A stretch of DNA of 64,000 nt, from NCBI GenBank assembly GCA_947626195.1, contig CANQRF010000001.1, forward strand, positions 62,001 to 126,000. The letters run 5' to 3'. Below are positions 62,294-64,000 of the stretch, in pieces. The DNA is from an uncultured Eggerthellaceae bacterium. Its GTDB lineage: Bacteria; Actinomycetota; Coriobacteriia; Coriobacteriales; Eggerthellaceae. The position numbers were made by a program, and so were the translations under genes. The notes beneath the pieces were generated by a model, which was given only the letters and a program-made list of their open reading frames with translations, did no database searches and was not told the DNA's origin. Numbering within the stretch: the stretch's first letter is position 1; each line of letters starts with the position of its first letter.

Positions 62294-64000
62294 CGCTCCA
62301 CCGCCGCTATGAAAGTACGGATCATTGCCTTAAGGGCTTCCACCTCTTCGGCGTCGACATCGTCGGGAATGAGGCTGATCAGATACTCCGCCTGCACAAT
62401 CGATTCAGGATTTGAGTATGCCATTCTTAAAAGCCGTTCATAAAGGCCGTGGGGAATAAGTGCTCGAGAACGCGCGGTGCTGTGCGATAATTTCGATGTT
62501 GGCTCTGTGTCACCACTATACTCGGCTTCCGGCATTCTGAACGCATGTGCAATATAGAGCGCAAGGGCACCCTGGTTAGCGGCCAGCATGGAATCGAGTA
62601 ATGCGCGGCTGCGCATATCGAAATCCACCTCATCATCGTAAAACAGATCATGAGGACAGCAGAGAATGCATGATACAGCGTTATTGCCCTCGTCTTCCCC
62701 CTCCACGATGAATATCGATGATACTTGCTCGAGCTTCAATGGGCCGAAGACGAGATGCTCGCTCCCTCCGTTTGAATTAATCCCAACCTTTTTCCACGAG
62801 ACCGAGAGAAGCGGACGCATACGATACGAGATGCTGCCGCTCTCTTTGGTCGCTTTTTTCAATTTGTACGTGACGTCAAGGAAAATTGCGCCACCCTTCC
62901 AGATTACCTTAACGGCTGTGAAGCTGATTGTTTTTACGCCGGCTTGAAATATTCGACTGAATTTCCGATTCTTTTCGTCGGCAGGTACAGGTGCGGGATC
63001 GGGTATATAGGGGGCAAACGCTCCTTTTGTCTTCTCGTCGCCGATGAATGATTTCGTGAATTGCTCGAATGTGAGCCGATGTGGCCTCACCGTAAGATGA
63101 AGCAGCGCTTCGACGTTGTTGATTGTGCCATTGCGGGAAGCATTGAGCGATCCGATATAGAGGTGGCGCTGAGAATTCGGCTCCTGCGCATAATAGATCT
63201 TCGCGTGGAGGTCTGAATAATCGGCTGCGAGAGGACCATCTTCTCCTTCGAGTTCTACATTTGCAAGCCACGAAACCGGCGCATAGCATTCATAGGCTTC
63301 CTTGAGCTCGTCGTCAATATTCTCAAGCGAGTCATCTCTGCTGATGAGCAGGTATTTTCCGCTCTGACCGCTGCGATGCTTCACAAATAATCGAAGCGGC
63401 GAATCTTCAGCACTGCTGAGAAACGGCGATACGACGAGTAGATGATGGTATTTTTGAGACAAAAGATCGATCGAACGAGCATCGAGCAGCATGCCCTCTT
63501 TGTCATCCACGGGACCGATCGGAAGAAACTCGACTGATGTGAAGTAGTTCTCATCGATCTCGAAATCGACGTGACTAACGGCGTCCGCGAGTTGTCGGAC
63601 ACGAGCCGAATGTGAGCCCCTCTTTCGCATGTTGTCTCTTTCCGTATCCGTGTACGAATCTCCTAAAGCGAGAAAATCAAGGAAGGCGGCAAGACGGTGG
63701 GCGCACTCGTCTCCCGCGCCGAGATGGCCATCAATGGAGATCGCAGCATCCCAAGAGGTGTCGAAGGTGAGATTGCGGCTCATCACGATGAGACGGTAGA
63801 GGTTTTCCTTATCCAGCTCAATCGGCTCGTATTCGACAACCCATACCTTAGGATGAAAGGACGAGAGTCCGTCTGCGGAGCGCTTATGGACGTGAACTTG
63901 GTGGATCATATTCTCAAGAAGAATCGCCAGACTTGAGGATCTCGCATCACCACCGATATCCGCGTTGATATGACCCTTATCGCAGTAGATGACGATTTTT
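62290..64000 (-). CDS. Phospholipase D-like protein, 5' end outside window
   Basis: The visible 569 residues are open to the right edge, so the true start is missing. Two PLD-type HxK motifs are present: FHPKVWVVEY with MSRN about 25 residues later, and DLHAKIYY followed by YIGSLNAS. Together they form one complete PLD active site, as in PLD-family nucleases. The C-terminal 300 residues are a mixed alpha/beta region without known motifs. The stop overlaps the helicase start (ATGA), so the two are made together. It is probably the nuclease of a helicase-nuclease defence module; a role in lipid metabolism is unlikely given the partner. Confidence 0.85.
   Translation of the reverse strand, partial: KIVIYCDKGHINADIGGDARSSSLAILLENMIHQVHVHKRSADGLSSFHPKVWVVEYEPIELDKENLYRLIVMSRNLTFDTSWDAAISIDGHLGAGDECAHRLAAFLDFLALGDSYTDTERDNMRKRGSHSARVRQLADAVSHVDFEIDENYFTSVEFLPIGPVDDKEGMLLDARSIDLLSQKYHHLLVVSPFLSSAEDSPLRLFVKHRSGQSGKYLLISRDDSLENIDDELKEAYECYAPVSWLANVELEGEDGPLAADYSDLHAKIYYAQEPNSQRHLYIGSLNASRNGTINNVEALLHLTVRPHRLTFEQFTKSFIGDEKTKGAFAPYIPDPAPVPADEKNRKFSRIFQAGVKTISFTAVKVIWKGGAIFLDVTYKLKKATKESGSISYRMRPLLSVSWKKVGINSNGGSEHLVFGPLKLEQVSSIFIVEGEDEGNNAVSCILCCPHDLFYDDEVDFDMRSRALLDSMLAANQGALALYIAHAFRMPEAEYSGDTEPTSKLSHSTARSRALIPHGLYERLLRMAYSNPESIVQAEYLISLIPDDVDAEEVEALKAMIRTFIAAVER

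Noticed and set aside
58934-64000. Calling the helicase-PLD pair DISARM
   Set aside because: Only a helicase and a PLD-type protein are visible. No DUF1998 protein or methylase is present, and the gene order does not match, so a named assignment is not supported.
1-64000. tRNA, rRNA and CRISPR features
   Set aside because: Reading the intergenic regions showed no tRNA T-arm with matching acceptor stem, no rRNA segments, and no spacer-repeat pattern. The 33-bp repeats have no variable spacers and are not a CRISPR array.

Overview
The window is about 64 kb of GC-rich bacterial chromosome. It looks like a member of the class Coriobacteriia (Actinomycetota), probably family Eggerthellaceae. I infer this from the repeated Tat-exported lipoprotein FAD reductases of the fumarate/urocanate reductase type, a membrane-embedded LuxR regulator next to one of them, a PbpA-PknB cell-wall cluster, paired YhgE/Pip membrane proteins and a System I cytochrome c maturation operon. 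No rRNA, tRNA or CRISPR array was found. The genus cannot be fixed from the sequence alone.

Layout. 1-2.7 kb: end of a penicillin-binding protein and the PASTA kinase PknB. 2.7-3.3 kb: a candidate structured RNA gene with its own terminator, then a clear promoter for a Tat flavoprotein (3.3-5.1 kb). 5.1-8.8 kb: an accessory patch with palindromic operators, a DUF4143-type ATPase, a 5'-truncated flavoprotein relic and a divergent LysR gene; the stretch from about 6.8 to 8.8 kb is visibly AT-richer. 8.9-20.9 kb: ordinary genes (ZIP metal transporter, phosphoglycerate mutase, two YhgE/Pip proteins, AlsT symporter, TSCPD protein, P-II/AmtB pair, GNAT, DUF1508).

21-42 kb is one nearly gapless minus-strand block. 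In transcription order it reads rarA, DUF948, AI-2E-family transporter, alaS, ruvX, mltG, yqeG, aroE, aroC, aroK, aroB, aroQ, pepP, efp, a carboxyltransferase-biotin carrier fusion, accC, asp23, nusB, xseB, dxs. It combines tRNA charging, cell-wall, shikimate-pathway, biotin-carboxylase and isoprenoid functions, with many short overlaps that suggest translational coupling.

42.6-48.8 kb: galU and a ccmEFABCD operon. CcmE carries a CxxxY haem motif in place of HxxxY and a second OB-like domain, and no ccmG/H/I is nearby, so this resembles the CcmH-less System I variant. It should serve c-type cytochromes encoded elsewhere, possibly the electron donors of the exported flavoproteins. 49-56 kb: LysR, a coiled-coil hypothetical, two more Tat flavoproteins and the membrane LuxR.

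56.3-64 kb is the most accessory part: a VWA protein beside a macrodomain protein, 33-bp tandem repeats that also occur at 52.6 kb, a broken ribbon-helix-helix antitoxin-like gene, then an SF2/SNF2-type helicase translationally coupled to an upstream phospholipase D-like protein that runs off the window. This last pair looks like part of a defence system that I cannot assign to a named type.
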